The notes below the pieces were generated by a model. It made no database searches, was not told where the DNA came from, and worked only from the letters and a program-made list of their open reading frames with translations. A DNA stretch of 64,000 bases from Nocardia carnea NBRC 14403 (GTDB lineage: Bacteria; Actinomycetota; Actinomycetes; Mycobacteriales; Mycobacteriaceae): NCBI RefSeq assembly GCF_000308515.1, contig NZ_BAFV01000073.1, positions 1 through 64,000 on the forward strand. Reading direction: 5' to 3'. A program made the position numbers and the translations under genes. How positions within the stretch are numbered: the stretch's first letter is position 1; the number at the start of each line of letters is the position of its first letter. Shown one piece after another: positions 53,037 through 61,304 of this stretch.

Positions 53037-53906
53037 CTACCCGCCCGAGCCCTCGAGCCGCCCACGCGCCGCGTCCAGTTCCGGCGCAAACCCCAGCCGC
53101 GCCACCCGGCCCGCCCGGTCCCCGGCCTGCCGGGCATCCGGCGCGTAGCCGGTGGAGGTCTGCGGACCGCGCCAGGTGCCGCGGGCTTCGGAGTTGCGAC
53201 TGTAGAAATCGGCCAGTTCGAGTTCCTTGCCGCGCAACGCGAGCGCGGTCCCGGCGGCCTGTTCTTCGGAGACCGGTTCGGCAGCGCGGGTATCGCGCGT
53301 GGTGGCGGCCCGTTCGACCGCTTTCTTGGTTTCGGCCAGCCGCGCCCCGACCCGCGCCGCGAACGCCATCTGGAAGTTGAGCCGCGCCGTGACCCCCGCC
53401 ACCGGCACCCGGACCACCCGGCGCATCCGCCGTCCGCGGCGTCGTTCGACGACGACCTTCTCCATCGTCGCCGACCGGTGGGCCCCGGATTTGATGTACC
53501 GGTCCGACGCCTGCACCATCTGCACCAGCAGGCTGGAGTACAGGGCCTCGCAGACGTCGATATCGGCGGCGTACCCGTACGCGTACACCTGAGTGGAAGT
53601 GCGGGCGACATCACAGCGCACATCGTTGGCGTCGGCGATGGCCACGAACAACTGGACGTAGGTGCGCAGACCTTTGCGGCCGGGTTCGCCGATCGGAATC
53701 ATCCGCTGGATGAGTGTCGCGCCGCGTTCCCGGTCCCGGGTGTGGGTCCGCGCCACCGCCAGGTCGATCGAGGAGCGGGTGGCCAGGCGCTGGGCGGCGG
53801 CCAGGAACGCCTCGGCCTCGTGTTCGTTCTCGGTCGACTCGGCTTGGCGCAGCAGCCCACCGATCCTGGTGAGCAGGCGTTCCGATACAGCGTTCGAGGT
53901 CGGCAT
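53037..53906 (-). CDS. DUF2786 domain protein
   Basis: 289 residues from an ATG at 53906. The DUF2786 domain is at the N-terminus (about 8-45: RLLTRIGGLLRQAESTENEHEAEAFLAAAQRLATRSSIDLAV). The rest is helical with basic patches (VVVERRRGRRMRRVVRVP) and ends Arg/Gly-rich. Phage and bacterial DUF2786 proteins have no proven function. It is 133 bases upstream of, and cotranscribed with, the TIGR04338 gene; the two probably act together. Confidence 0.82.
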   Translation of the reverse strand: MPTSNAVSERLLTRIGGLLRQAESTENEHEAEAFLAAAQRLATRSSIDLAVARTHTRDRERGATLIQRMIPIGEPGRKGLRTYVQLFVAIADANDVRCDVARTSTQVYAYGYAADIDVCEALYSSLLVQMVQASDRYIKSGAHRSATMEKVVVERRRGRRMRRVVRVPVAGVTARLNFQMAFAARVGARLAETKKAVERAATTRDTRAAEPVSEEQAAGTALALRGKELELADFYSRNSEARGTWRGPQTSTGYAPDARQAGDRAGRVARLGFAPELDAARGRLEGSGG

Positions 53907-54168
53907 CGCGGCCCAGCCTAATGCGCGGCGGCAGGAGCGACCCATACCGCTGTCGTACGGGGCCGGCGACCGGAACGTCTTACAGCCCATCCGAGGGTGG
54001 GCCGGAAGCGGGCCCGCCACCTGGGGTTACGCTCCCCGCAGGCCGCACACGCTTTCCGGCGTGAACCGTCCGGGCGGTACTTCGCACCAGGAGTACCCCA
54101 CACGCGACGTTCGCACCATGTAAGTTGCCATGTGCTGCCGCTCACTGTGTCGACTCTGGAGTTCCACG

Positions 54169-55452
54169 ATGGCTTTCAAGAAGGTGCCGTCTCTACGTGC
54201 TGCGCTCGTGCTGTTGCCGATCGCGCTGCTGACCGTGACCTTTGCCACCGCGTGCAACACCAGCGATACCGATGAGCAGCTCAGCCGGAACCAGGACGGC
54301 CGCGGCCCGATCACCTACGTCGAAGGTAAGGACACCACCGAAACCGGTGCGGTGAAACAGCTGATCGATCGCTGGAACGCCACCCACCCCGACGAGCAGG
54401 TCACCTACAAGGAACAGTCCAACGACGCCTCCGCCCAGTACGACGATCTGGTCGAACATATGCGGGCGAAATCGCCGGACTACGACGTGGTGGCCCTTGA
54501 TGTCCCGTGGACCGCGGAGTTCGCTGCCAAGGGCTGGATCCAGCCGCTGGAGGGACAGTTCGCGATCGATACCGCGCCGCTGCTGTCCCCGCCGGTCGCC
54601 AGCGCCACCTACAACGGCACCCTCTACGCCGCGCCTCGCAACACCAACGGCGGCCTGCTGTTCTACCGCAAGGACCTGGTTCCCGCCCCGCCGCGTACCT
54701 GGTCGGAGATGCTGGCCAGCTGCCCGATCGCGCGGGAGCAGCAGATCGGCTGCTATGCGGGCCAGTTCGCGCCGTACGAGGGTTTGACGGTGAACACCGC
54801 CGAGGTGATCAACGCGTTCGGTGGCACCTTCGTCGGCACCGACGGCCGCACCCCGACCGTGAACAGTGCCGAATCACGAGCCGGACTCCAGCGGTTGGTG
54901 GATGCCTACAAAGCCGGCGATATCCCCCGCGAAGCGGTCACCTTCCAGGAGCCGGAGAGCGGCGCCGCCTTCAACCAGGGCAAACTGATGTTCCTGCGCA
55001 GCTGGCCGTCCACCTACGGTGATGCCGCCTCGGAATCGTCGGCGGTGAAGGACAAATTCGATGTGGCCCCGCTGCCCGGCGACACCGGGATCGGCGCCTC
55101 CACACTCGGCGGCTACAACGCCGCGATCAGCGCCTACTCCGAGAACAAGGCCACCGCACTCGATTTCCTGAAGTACCTGATCAGCGAGGAGGCGCAGCAC
55201 ATCATCGCCTCCGGCGCACTGCCCTCGGTGCGGGCCTCGATCTACGACGACCCGGCGCTCATCGCCAAGATGCCGTACCTGCCTGCCCTCAAGGATTCCA
55301 TCGCCAGCGCGGTGCCCCGACCGGTCACCCCGTTCTATCCGGCGGTGTCCAAAGCCATTCAGGACAACGCATATGCTGCCCTGACCGGAACCAAGTCCGT
55401 GAACGACGCGATCATCGGCATGCAGAAGGGTATCGAGACGGCCGGATCGTAG
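54169..55452 (+). CDS. LpqY-like sugar-binding lipoprotein
   Basis: 427 residues from an ATG at 54169 (CTGGAG upstream). Lipoprotein signal: AALVLLPIALLTVTFATAC with Cys as anchor. The mature part matches extracellular solute-binding family 1: DYDVVALDVPWTAEFAAKGWIQPL, YAAPRNTNGGLLFYRKDLVP, GKLMFLRSWPSTYG, GGYNAAISAYSENK and ALPSVRASIYDDPALIAK followed by PRPVTPFYPAVSKAIQ. These closely parallel mycobacterial LpqY (trehalose). First gene of the importer operon. Confidence 0.9.
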   Translation: MAFKKVPSLRAALVLLPIALLTVTFATACNTSDTDEQLSRNQDGRGPITYVEGKDTTETGAVKQLIDRWNATHPDEQVTYKEQSNDASAQYDDLVEHMRAKSPDYDVVALDVPWTAEFAAKGWIQPLEGQFAIDTAPLLSPPVASATYNGTLYAAPRNTNGGLLFYRKDLVPAPPRTWSEMLASCPIAREQQIGCYAGQFAPYEGLTVNTAEVINAFGGTFVGTDGRTPTVNSAESRAGLQRLVDAYKAGDIPREAVTFQEPESGAAFNQGKLMFLRSWPSTYGDAASESSAVKDKFDVAPLPGDTGIGASTLGGYNAAISAYSENKATALDFLKYLISEEAQHIIASGALPSVRASIYDDPALIAKMPYLPALKDSIASAVPRPVTPFYPAVSKAIQDNAYAALTGTKSVNDAIIGMQKGIETAGS

Positions 55453-55492
55453 TTATTGTTCAACCGGACCCGGCGAGCCAGGAGAGAGAACG

Positions 55493-56527
55493 GTGTCGGA
55501 TCCTTCCGGAACGGACGCGCAGGCGTCGGTCCGTACAGATGAGCCCGCGAACGCAGCGCGTACCGGCGGGACGGCCCTGAAGTTGCGCGATGACGTGCGG
55601 ATGACAGGCAGGGCGTGGCTGTTCGTCGCGCCGGTACTGATAGCCCTCGCTGTGGTGATCGGGTATCCGGTGTTGCGGGCGCTGTGGATGTCGTTCCACT
55701 ACGACGATCAACTCGACGCTGTGACCGGTCGCTTCACCGACAACGGGGAAAGCACCTTCTACAACTACCTGCACTGGCTGGTCGGCCAATGCCAGGTGAT
55801 CACCGGCGGTGTCACCGAATGCCCCACCGGCAACCTGGGCTCCGAATTCTGGGGCGCGGTCGGGGTGACGCTGTTCTTCGCCGTGGTGACGGTGACGCTC
55901 GAGGTCGTGATCGGGCTCGGCATGGCGATCGTCATGGGCAAAACGTTCCGGGGCCGGGCACTGCTGCGCGCGGCGGTACTGATCCCGTGGGCTATCCCGA
56001 CCGCGGTGACGGCGCGGCTCTGGGAGTTCATGTTCCAGTACGACGGCCTGGTCAACACTATTTTCGATACCGAGATCCTGTGGACCTCCGACACCTGGCC
56101 CGCCCGCTTCGCGGTGATCGCCGCCGATGTGTGGAAAACCGCGCCGTTCGTGGCACTGCTGCTGCTGGCGGGCCTGCAGATCATCCCGAAGGATGTGTAC
56201 GAGGCGGCCCGGGTCGACGGCGCCTCGGCCTGGCAGCGGTTCACCCAGGTGACGATGCCGCTGCTGAAACCGGCGCTGCTGGTCGCGGTGCTGTTCCGCA
56301 CCATGGACGCGCTGCGTATGTACGACCTGCCCGCCATCATGACCGATAATCTGCCGGCCACTCGGACCTTGTCGGTACTGGTGGTCGAGCAGACCCGGCA
56401 GGGTCCCAACAGCGCGGCGGCGCTCTCGACGATCACCTTCCTGTTGATCTTCGCGGTGGCCTTCGTCCTGGTGAAGGTACTGGGCGCGAACGCGGTGCGG
56501 ACGCAGGAAGAGCAGCGGAAGGCATGA
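55493..56527 (+). CDS. Sugar ABC transporter permease (SugA/MalF type)
   Basis: 344 residues from a GTG at 55493, 40 bases after the binding-protein gene. A long hydrophilic N-terminus leads to six helices. The EAA loop is DVYEAARVDGASAWQRFTQVTMPLLKPALL. The loop after helix 1 contains two Cys (QCQVITGGVTECPTG). Forms the channel with the SugB-like permease. Confidence 0.92.
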   Translation: MSDPSGTDAQASVRTDEPANAARTGGTALKLRDDVRMTGRAWLFVAPVLIALAVVIGYPVLRALWMSFHYDDQLDAVTGRFTDNGESTFYNYLHWLVGQCQVITGGVTECPTGNLGSEFWGAVGVTLFFAVVTVTLEVVIGLGMAIVMGKTFRGRALLRAAVLIPWAIPTAVTARLWEFMFQYDGLVNTIFDTEILWTSDTWPARFAVIAADVWKTAPFVALLLLAGLQIIPKDVYEAARVDGASAWQRFTQVTMPLLKPALLVAVLFRTMDALRMYDLPAIMTDNLPATRTLSVLVVEQTRQGPNSAAALSTITFLLIFAVAFVLVKVLGANAVRTQEEQRKA

Positions 56528-57411
56528 CCGCGGTGACTACACAGCAAACCGGTACCCCCGCCCGGCGGCGTCCGTCTTGGCGGCGCCGGCTCGGCTCGGC
56601 TCGTATCTACGTCGGCGCGCTCATCGTGCTGCTCTGGGGACTGGGCCCGTTCTATTGGATGGCCGTGACCGCATTCCGCGACCCCGCCTACACCTTCGAT
56701 CCCACCCCGTGGCCCACACACATCACCCTCGACAACTTCCGCGATGTCTTCGACACCAGCCGCGGTAACGATTTCGGCAGGGCACTGCTCAACAGTGTGA
56801 TCATCGGCGCGGCCAGTACCGCGATCGCGCTGGTGATCGGCGTGATGGCGGCCTACGCGCTGGCGCGGCTCACCTTCAAGGGCCGCTACCTGGTGTCCGG
56901 GGTGATCCTGAGCGCTTCGATGTTCCCCGTGGTCGTCCTGGTGACCCCGCTGTTCCAGCTGTTCACCGATATCGGCTGGATCGGCAAATACCAGGCATTG
57001 ATCCTGCCCAATATCTCCTTCGTACTGCCGCTGACGGTCTACGTGCTGGCGTCGTTCTTCGCCGATCTGCCGTGGGAACTCGAGGAGGCCGCCCGGATCG
57101 ACGGGGCCACCCGATTGCAGGCTTTCCGGCTCGTGATGCTGCCGCTGGCGGCACCCGCGGTGTTCACCACCGCGATCCTGGCGTTCTTTGCCGCGGTCAA
57201 CGAGTATCTGCTCGCCCGGGTGCTCTCCGGTAGCGACACGGAACCGGTGACAGTGGCCATCGCGCGCTTCTCCGGGAACAATCCCCAGGTAGAGCCCTAT
57301 GCGTCGATTATGGCGGCGGGCACGTTGGTGACGGTGCCGCTGGTAATTCTGGTACTGGTGTTCCAGCGACGCATCATCTCCGGACTGACCGCAGGCGGGG
57401 TCAAAAGCTGA
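56524..57411 (+). CDS. Sugar ABC transporter permease (SugB/MalG type)
   Basis: 295 residues, ATG at 56524 overlapping the previous stop (ATGA). Six helices; EAA loop LPWELEEAARIDGATRLQAFRLVMLPLAAPAVF. C-terminus FQRRIISGLTAGGVKS is typical of MalG-like subunits that dock with the ATPase. Followed 68 bases later by the class A PBP gene. Confidence 0.93.
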   Translation: MTAVTTQQTGTPARRRPSWRRRLGSARIYVGALIVLLWGLGPFYWMAVTAFRDPAYTFDPTPWPTHITLDNFRDVFDTSRGNDFGRALLNSVIIGAASTAIALVIGVMAAYALARLTFKGRYLVSGVILSASMFPVVVLVTPLFQLFTDIGWIGKYQALILPNISFVLPLTVYVLASFFADLPWELEEAARIDGATRLQAFRLVMLPLAAPAVFTTAILAFFAAVNEYLLARVLSGSDTEPVTVAIARFSGNNPQVEPYASIMAAGTLVTVPLVILVLVFQRRIISGLTAGGVKS

Positions 57412-57479
57412 TCACTGGGTATCCTGGGGTCGGGCGGTGGTGCGCCTGAGTTTTTCCGACGCTCCGGGAGGAGATGATC

Positions 57480-59822
57480 GTGAGCTCGTTCCAACCCCCG
57501 CGTGGCCACAACACTCCCAGATCGCCGCAATACCCCTCGCTCGCCGGTTGGAACCAGCTCGACACCGGTGGGCGACCCCGGCCGCCCCGGCCCCCGCAGT
57601 ACCGCCGCCCGCCCCGTTCCCGGGGCCAGCGCATCCGCCACCTCATCCTGTGGCTGTTCATCATCTTGATCGCCGTACCGGCCCTGCTGATAGCGCTGGT
57701 GTACTGGAGTGCGGAGATCCCGGCGGCCGGCACCGTGCCGGTGAACCAGACCGCCACCATCACCGCCTCCGACGGCACCACGGAGCTGGCCAAGGTGGTG
57801 CCGCCCGAAGGCAACCGCACCCCGGTACCGCTGGAACAGGTGCCGGTGCACGTCCGCGACGCCGTACTCTCCGCGGAGGATCGCAACTTCTACGACAACC
57901 CCGGTTTCTCTCCCACCGGCATGCTGCGCGCGCTGCGCGACAACGCCCTGGGCCGGGCCGATGCCGGCGGCGGCTCCACCATCACCCAGCAGTACGTCAA
58001 GAACGCCTTCCTCGGCCCCGAGCGAACCGTGAGCCGTAAAGCGCATGAACTGATCATCTCCGCCAAGATGGCACGGGAGTGGGATAAAGACGAGATCCTG
58101 CACGCCTACCTCAACACGATCTACTTCGGGCGCGGCGCCTACGGGATCGAGGCCGGTGCGCAGGCTTACTTCGGTAAGCCGGTCGCCGAACTGTCCGTTG
58201 CCGAGGGGGCAGTACTGGCCGCAATCATCCGCTCCCCGTCCGGACTGGACCCGGAGACCAAGCTCCCGCAGCTGCTGCAACGCTGGAACTACGTCGTCAA
58301 CGGCATGGTTGCCATGGGAACCCTGGCACCCGGCGAACGCGATACGGTGGTTTTCCCGCCCACGATCCCGCCGCCGGTATTCGACGAGAACATCGTCGAA
58401 CGGGGTCCGGAAGGGCATATCAAGGCCCAGGTCATGCGCGAACTGGCAGCCGCCGGGATATCGCAGGAAGAGGTGAACACCGGCGCCCTGCGGATCGTCA
58501 CCACGATCGACGCCAGGGCACAGCAGGCCGCGCAGGCGGCCGCCACCGAAAGCTTGGCCGGGCAGCCGCCGGAATTGCGGAACGCGGTGGTCTCCATCGA
58601 CCCGCGGTCCGGCGCCGTACGCGCCTACTACGGCGGCGCAGACGGTATCGGATTCGATTTCGCCCAGGCCCCGGTGCAGACCGGTTCGGCGTTCAAGACC
58701 TTCGCCGTACTGGCTGCGCTACAGCAGGGCATCCCGCTGTCCCGGGCGTTCGACAGTGCGCCGGTGGACGTCAACGGCGTCGATGTGCGCAATGTGGAGA
58801 ACGAATCCTGCGGGACCTGCCCGCTGTCCGAGGCGTTCAAACGCTCCCTCAACACCAGCTTCTACCGACTCACCCTGGCCATGAACAACGGGCCCCAGGC
58901 CATCGCCGACGCCGCGCACCAGGCCGGGATACCGCACGATATCCCCGGCGTGCCGGGGCAGTCGCTCACCGAGATGGGCGAGGAGCCCATGCCGTCGATC
59001 GTGCTGGGCACCTACCTGGTGCGACCGCTGGACATGGCCTCGGCTTATGCAACGATCGCCGGTGAGGGCCGCTATCACCAACCGTATTTCGTCCAGCGGG
59101 TGGTGCGCGGCGACGGCCGGGTCCTGCTGGACCGCAGCAGCGATCCGGAACAGCAGACCGGGGAACAACCGCAGCCCTCCGAACAGCGCATCCCCCCGGA
59201 TATCGCGGCCCGGACCGCCTCGGCCATGCGGCCGATCGCCGACTATTCCAACGGTCACGGGTTGAGCGGCCGCCCGTCGGCGGCCAAAACCGGCACCACC
59301 CAGCTGGGCGACACCGGACAGAACAAGGACGCCTGGATGGTCGGTTTCACCCCCTCGCTGTCGACCGCCGTATGGGTGGGCACCGAACACAATCTGCCCA
59401 TCGTCACGGCCGGCGGCGGCCGGATCTACGGTTCCGGACTCCCCGCCGATATCTGGAAACAGACCATGGACGGGGCGCTCGCCGATACCCCCGTGGAGCA
59501 GATCGGCAATCCCGCCCCCGCACCACCGGCAGCGGCGCCCGGCACGAACCAGCAGCCGTCGGGCAACCCGTACGACATCCTCAACCCGCCGCAGCAGCCG
59601 GAACCGGAACCGCAGCAGCAACAGCCGTTCATCGTGATCCCGCCGGCCTCCGAACCGTATGTGCCCGAACCGGAATACCAACCCGAACCCGTACCCCAGC
59701 CCGAACCGCCCGCCCCCGCACCGCCGATCATCGCACCTCCACCACCACCGCCGCCACCACCGCCTCCGCCACCGCCGCGGGTGGTCGAAATACTGCCCGG
59801 CGTTACCGTTCCGGTGCCGTGA
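57480..59822 (+). CDS. Class A penicillin-binding protein (glycosyltransferase/transpeptidase)
   Basis: About 780 residues from a GTG at 57480, chosen because GGGAGGAG (57467) has proper spacing; an ATG at 57474 is too close. Cytoplasmic Pro/Arg-rich head, one membrane helix (HLILWLFIILIAVPALLIALVYW), GT51 domain (about 95-260; EDRNFY near 132, GGGSTITQQYVKN), transpeptidase domain with SxxK in TGSAFKTF (about 403), SxN as SLN in KRSLNTS, and KTGT (about 602). The C-terminal ~120 residues are Pro-rich with a run of 14 Pro; PASTA domains are absent. Builds and crosslinks peptidoglycan. Confidence 0.95.
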   Translation: MSSFQPPRGHNTPRSPQYPSLAGWNQLDTGGRPRPPRPPQYRRPPRSRGQRIRHLILWLFIILIAVPALLIALVYWSAEIPAAGTVPVNQTATITASDGTTELAKVVPPEGNRTPVPLEQVPVHVRDAVLSAEDRNFYDNPGFSPTGMLRALRDNALGRADAGGGSTITQQYVKNAFLGPERTVSRKAHELIISAKMAREWDKDEILHAYLNTIYFGRGAYGIEAGAQAYFGKPVAELSVAEGAVLAAIIRSPSGLDPETKLPQLLQRWNYVVNGMVAMGTLAPGERDTVVFPPTIPPPVFDENIVERGPEGHIKAQVMRELAAAGISQEEVNTGALRIVTTIDARAQQAAQAAATESLAGQPPELRNAVVSIDPRSGAVRAYYGGADGIGFDFAQAPVQTGSAFKTFAVLAALQQGIPLSRAFDSAPVDVNGVDVRNVENESCGTCPLSEAFKRSLNTSFYRLTLAMNNGPQAIADAAHQAGIPHDIPGVPGQSLTEMGEEPMPSIVLGTYLVRPLDMASAYATIAGEGRYHQPYFVQRVVRGDGRVLLDRSSDPEQQTGEQPQPSEQRIPPDIAARTASAMRPIADYSNGHGLSGRPSAAKTGTTQLGDTGQNKDAWMVGFTPSLSTAVWVGTEHNLPIVTAGGGRIYGSGLPADIWKQTMDGALADTPVEQIGNPAPAPPAAAPGTNQQPSGNPYDILNPPQQPEPEPQQQQPFIVIPPASEPYVPEPEYQPEPVPQPEPPAPAPPIIAPPPPPPPPPPPPPPRVVEILPGVTVPVP

Positions 59823-60001
59823 TCCACGGATTTCCGCTCGGGATACCGGCGAAGGAACGGTCGACATGGCAGCATCGTTGGCCAGAGTGAGATGTCGCCC
59901 ATCCGACCGACCGGCACCGGGCCCACGCTCGTGCCGGGACGGGCGTGCGGGAGGATATGCGCTGGAGCGACGACGGATGACGAGACATAGGGGCTACGCC
60001 G

Positions 60002-60463
60002 GTGGAATTCAATGTCGTTGACCGCCCGGAAACGCTGGTGGCGGGAATGGTGCTTCGCAGCCCGGCCCTCGCTGTGGAAGGGCCGCGCCGTAAGAAAGTG
60101 GAGGAGGCGTGGAAACTCAATCTGTCCCGGGCTTTACCCGGACCGCCGGCCAGCGCGTTCGTCGATCATGCCCCCGAGATCAATTCGTACCTGACCCATA
60201 TCATCGGCTACCGCTGCCGCAGCCTCGACGATCTACTACCCGGAGATGTGCTCGCCCGGATCCCCGCCGGTCGGTACGCCCGGTTCACCCTCAACGGTGA
60301 GAATCTCGGCGAAACCATCGTGACCCTGTGGCGCGCCATCTGGGATGCCGAAGCCGCCGGTCGTCTGGTGCGGTCCTATACCGGGGACCACGAACGGTAT
60401 CCGGACGAGCACACGGTGGAGGTTTTCGTGGCACTGGCAGAAGACGATTCGGCGGGCAGGTAG
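60002..60463 (+). CDS. GyrI-like effector-binding domain protein 1
   Basis: 153 residues from a GTG at 60002. Begins with MEFNVVDRPETLVAGMVLRSP, then HIIGYRCRSLDDLLPGDVLARIPAGRYARFTL and a C-terminal HERYPDEHTVEVFVAL, the SHS2-type small-molecule-binding fold of GyrI, AraC effector domains and integron Cass2 proteins. No DNA-binding domain. Paired with a second copy 6 bases downstream. Confidence 0.82.
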   Translation: MEFNVVDRPETLVAGMVLRSPALAVEGPRRKKVEEAWKLNLSRALPGPPASAFVDHAPEINSYLTHIIGYRCRSLDDLLPGDVLARIPAGRYARFTLNGENLGETIVTLWRAIWDAEAAGRLVRSYTGDHERYPDEHTVEVFVALAEDDSAGR

Positions 60464-60469
60464 GAAGCT

Positions 60470-60895
60470 GTGGATTTCGAAATTGTCACCCTCGACGAGA
60501 GCATGGTCGCCGGGCTCACCGTTCCGCTGGCGGGCCGTGAGGTATCGGCCCGCGATCTGGACCTGGTCAACTTCACCTGGGACCGCTATCTGAGCCGGGA
60601 GAAGGAAGTGCCCCGGGTCGCCGCCTATATCGGCCAGGACGATCACGCGGTGGCCGTTCTGGGCTACGAGATCACCGGCCTGGCCGACCTCGATCCGGGT
60701 GATGTGCTCACCCGTGTCCCGGCCGGTCGCTACGCGAAATTCGTGGTCACCGAAAAACCGTACGACCTGCTGCGCACGGCCTGGGCCCGCGTCCGGGAAG
60801 CGGAGAAAGCGGGCACGATAACCCGCTCCCACACCGCCGAACTCGAACGCTACACCGGCCCCACCTCAGTGGAGGTCTACGTATCCCTGGACTGA
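60470..60895 (+). CDS. GyrI-like effector-binding domain protein 2
   Basis: 141 residues from a GTG at 60470, directly after its paralogue. MDFEIVTLDESMVAGLTVPLAG, VAVLGYEITGLADLDPGDVLTRVPAGRYAKFVV and ERYTGPTSVEVYVSL align with the first protein; identity about one third. The two may form a heterodimer that binds a cationic drug or DNA-gyrase inhibitor, as proposed for the family. Confidence 0.82.
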   Translation: MDFEIVTLDESMVAGLTVPLAGREVSARDLDLVNFTWDRYLSREKEVPRVAAYIGQDDHAVAVLGYEITGLADLDPGDVLTRVPAGRYAKFVVTEKPYDLLRTAWARVREAEKAGTITRSHTAELERYTGPTSVEVYVSLD

Positions 60896-60978
60896 GTCAT
60901 ATCCCCTAGCGGCCCCATACCCGACCCACCACGTCCGGCATCCGCGCCATACTCGACCCCGACACATACCCCGCCGGC

Positions 60979-61175
60979 GCCGAGTCCAGCGAGGCCCCGA
61001 CAGCACACACACGAACCCCCACACAACCAACCGCGGCGCCGAGTTCAGCCAGGCCCCGGCAGTAGACATACGAACCCTACGCAACCAACGGTGGTGCCGA
61101 GTTCAGCCAGGCCCCGGCAGTAGACATACGAACCCTACGCAACCAACGGTGGTGCCGAGTTCAGCGAGGCCCTGC
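60979..61175. repeat. Tandem repeat, period 58-59 bp, about 3.4 copies
   Basis: Copies start with GCCGAG at 60979, 61038, 61096 and 61154. Copies 2 and 3 are almost identical (GCCGAGTTCAGCCAGGCCCC, then AGTAGACATACGAACCCTAC and GCAACCAACGG); copy 1 is more diverged, copy 4 is partial. The lengths are not multiples of 3, arguing against coding. Confidence 0.85.
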
Positions 61176-61177
61176 AA

Positions 61178-61271
61178 GGTTTCGGCCCGTCCCTGCTGTC
61201 AGTGCTCGATGCGATGCGGCGAAGCCGCGAGTGTCGAGTGCTGACAGCAGGGACCAAGGGGGGCCGAAACC
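61178..61271. repeat. 94-base inverted repeat (very long hairpin)
   Basis: Left arm 61178-61209 (GGTTTCGGCCC, then TCCCTGCTGTCAG..CTCGA) pairs with the right arm at 61234-61271 (TCGAGTGCTGACAGCAGGGA, then GGGCCGAAACC) with a small bulge of about 7 bases. The loop itself contains a GCGGCGAAGCCGC mini-hairpin. Confidence 0.8.
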
Positions 61272-61272
61272 C

Positions 61273-61291
61273 GCGGCGCCGAAGGCGCCGC
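61273..61291 (-). terminator. ino1 terminator with UUCG loop
   Basis: GCGGCGCC (61273-61280), GAA, GGCGCCGC (61284-61291). Read on the minus strand this is a C(UUCG)G tetraloop on a 7-bp stem, 14 bases after the ino1 stop codon, one of the most stable RNA hairpin types. Confidence 0.8.
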
Positions 61292-61304
61292 AAAAAGACA
61301 CAGC

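Larger units (their letters stand above)
60896..61304. other. 409-bp intergenic region made of repeats and hairpins
   Basis: Consists mostly of the 58-bp tandem repeat, a 94-base hairpin and a UUCG-loop terminator, listed separately. No gene is seen. Confidence 0.7.

Noticed and set aside
59739..59781. Trinucleotide repeat of CCX as an independent element
   Set aside because: It encodes the poly-Pro run of the class A PBP.
60979..61175. 58-bp repeats as a CRISPR array
   Set aside because: Units are contiguous without variable spacers and no cas genes are near.
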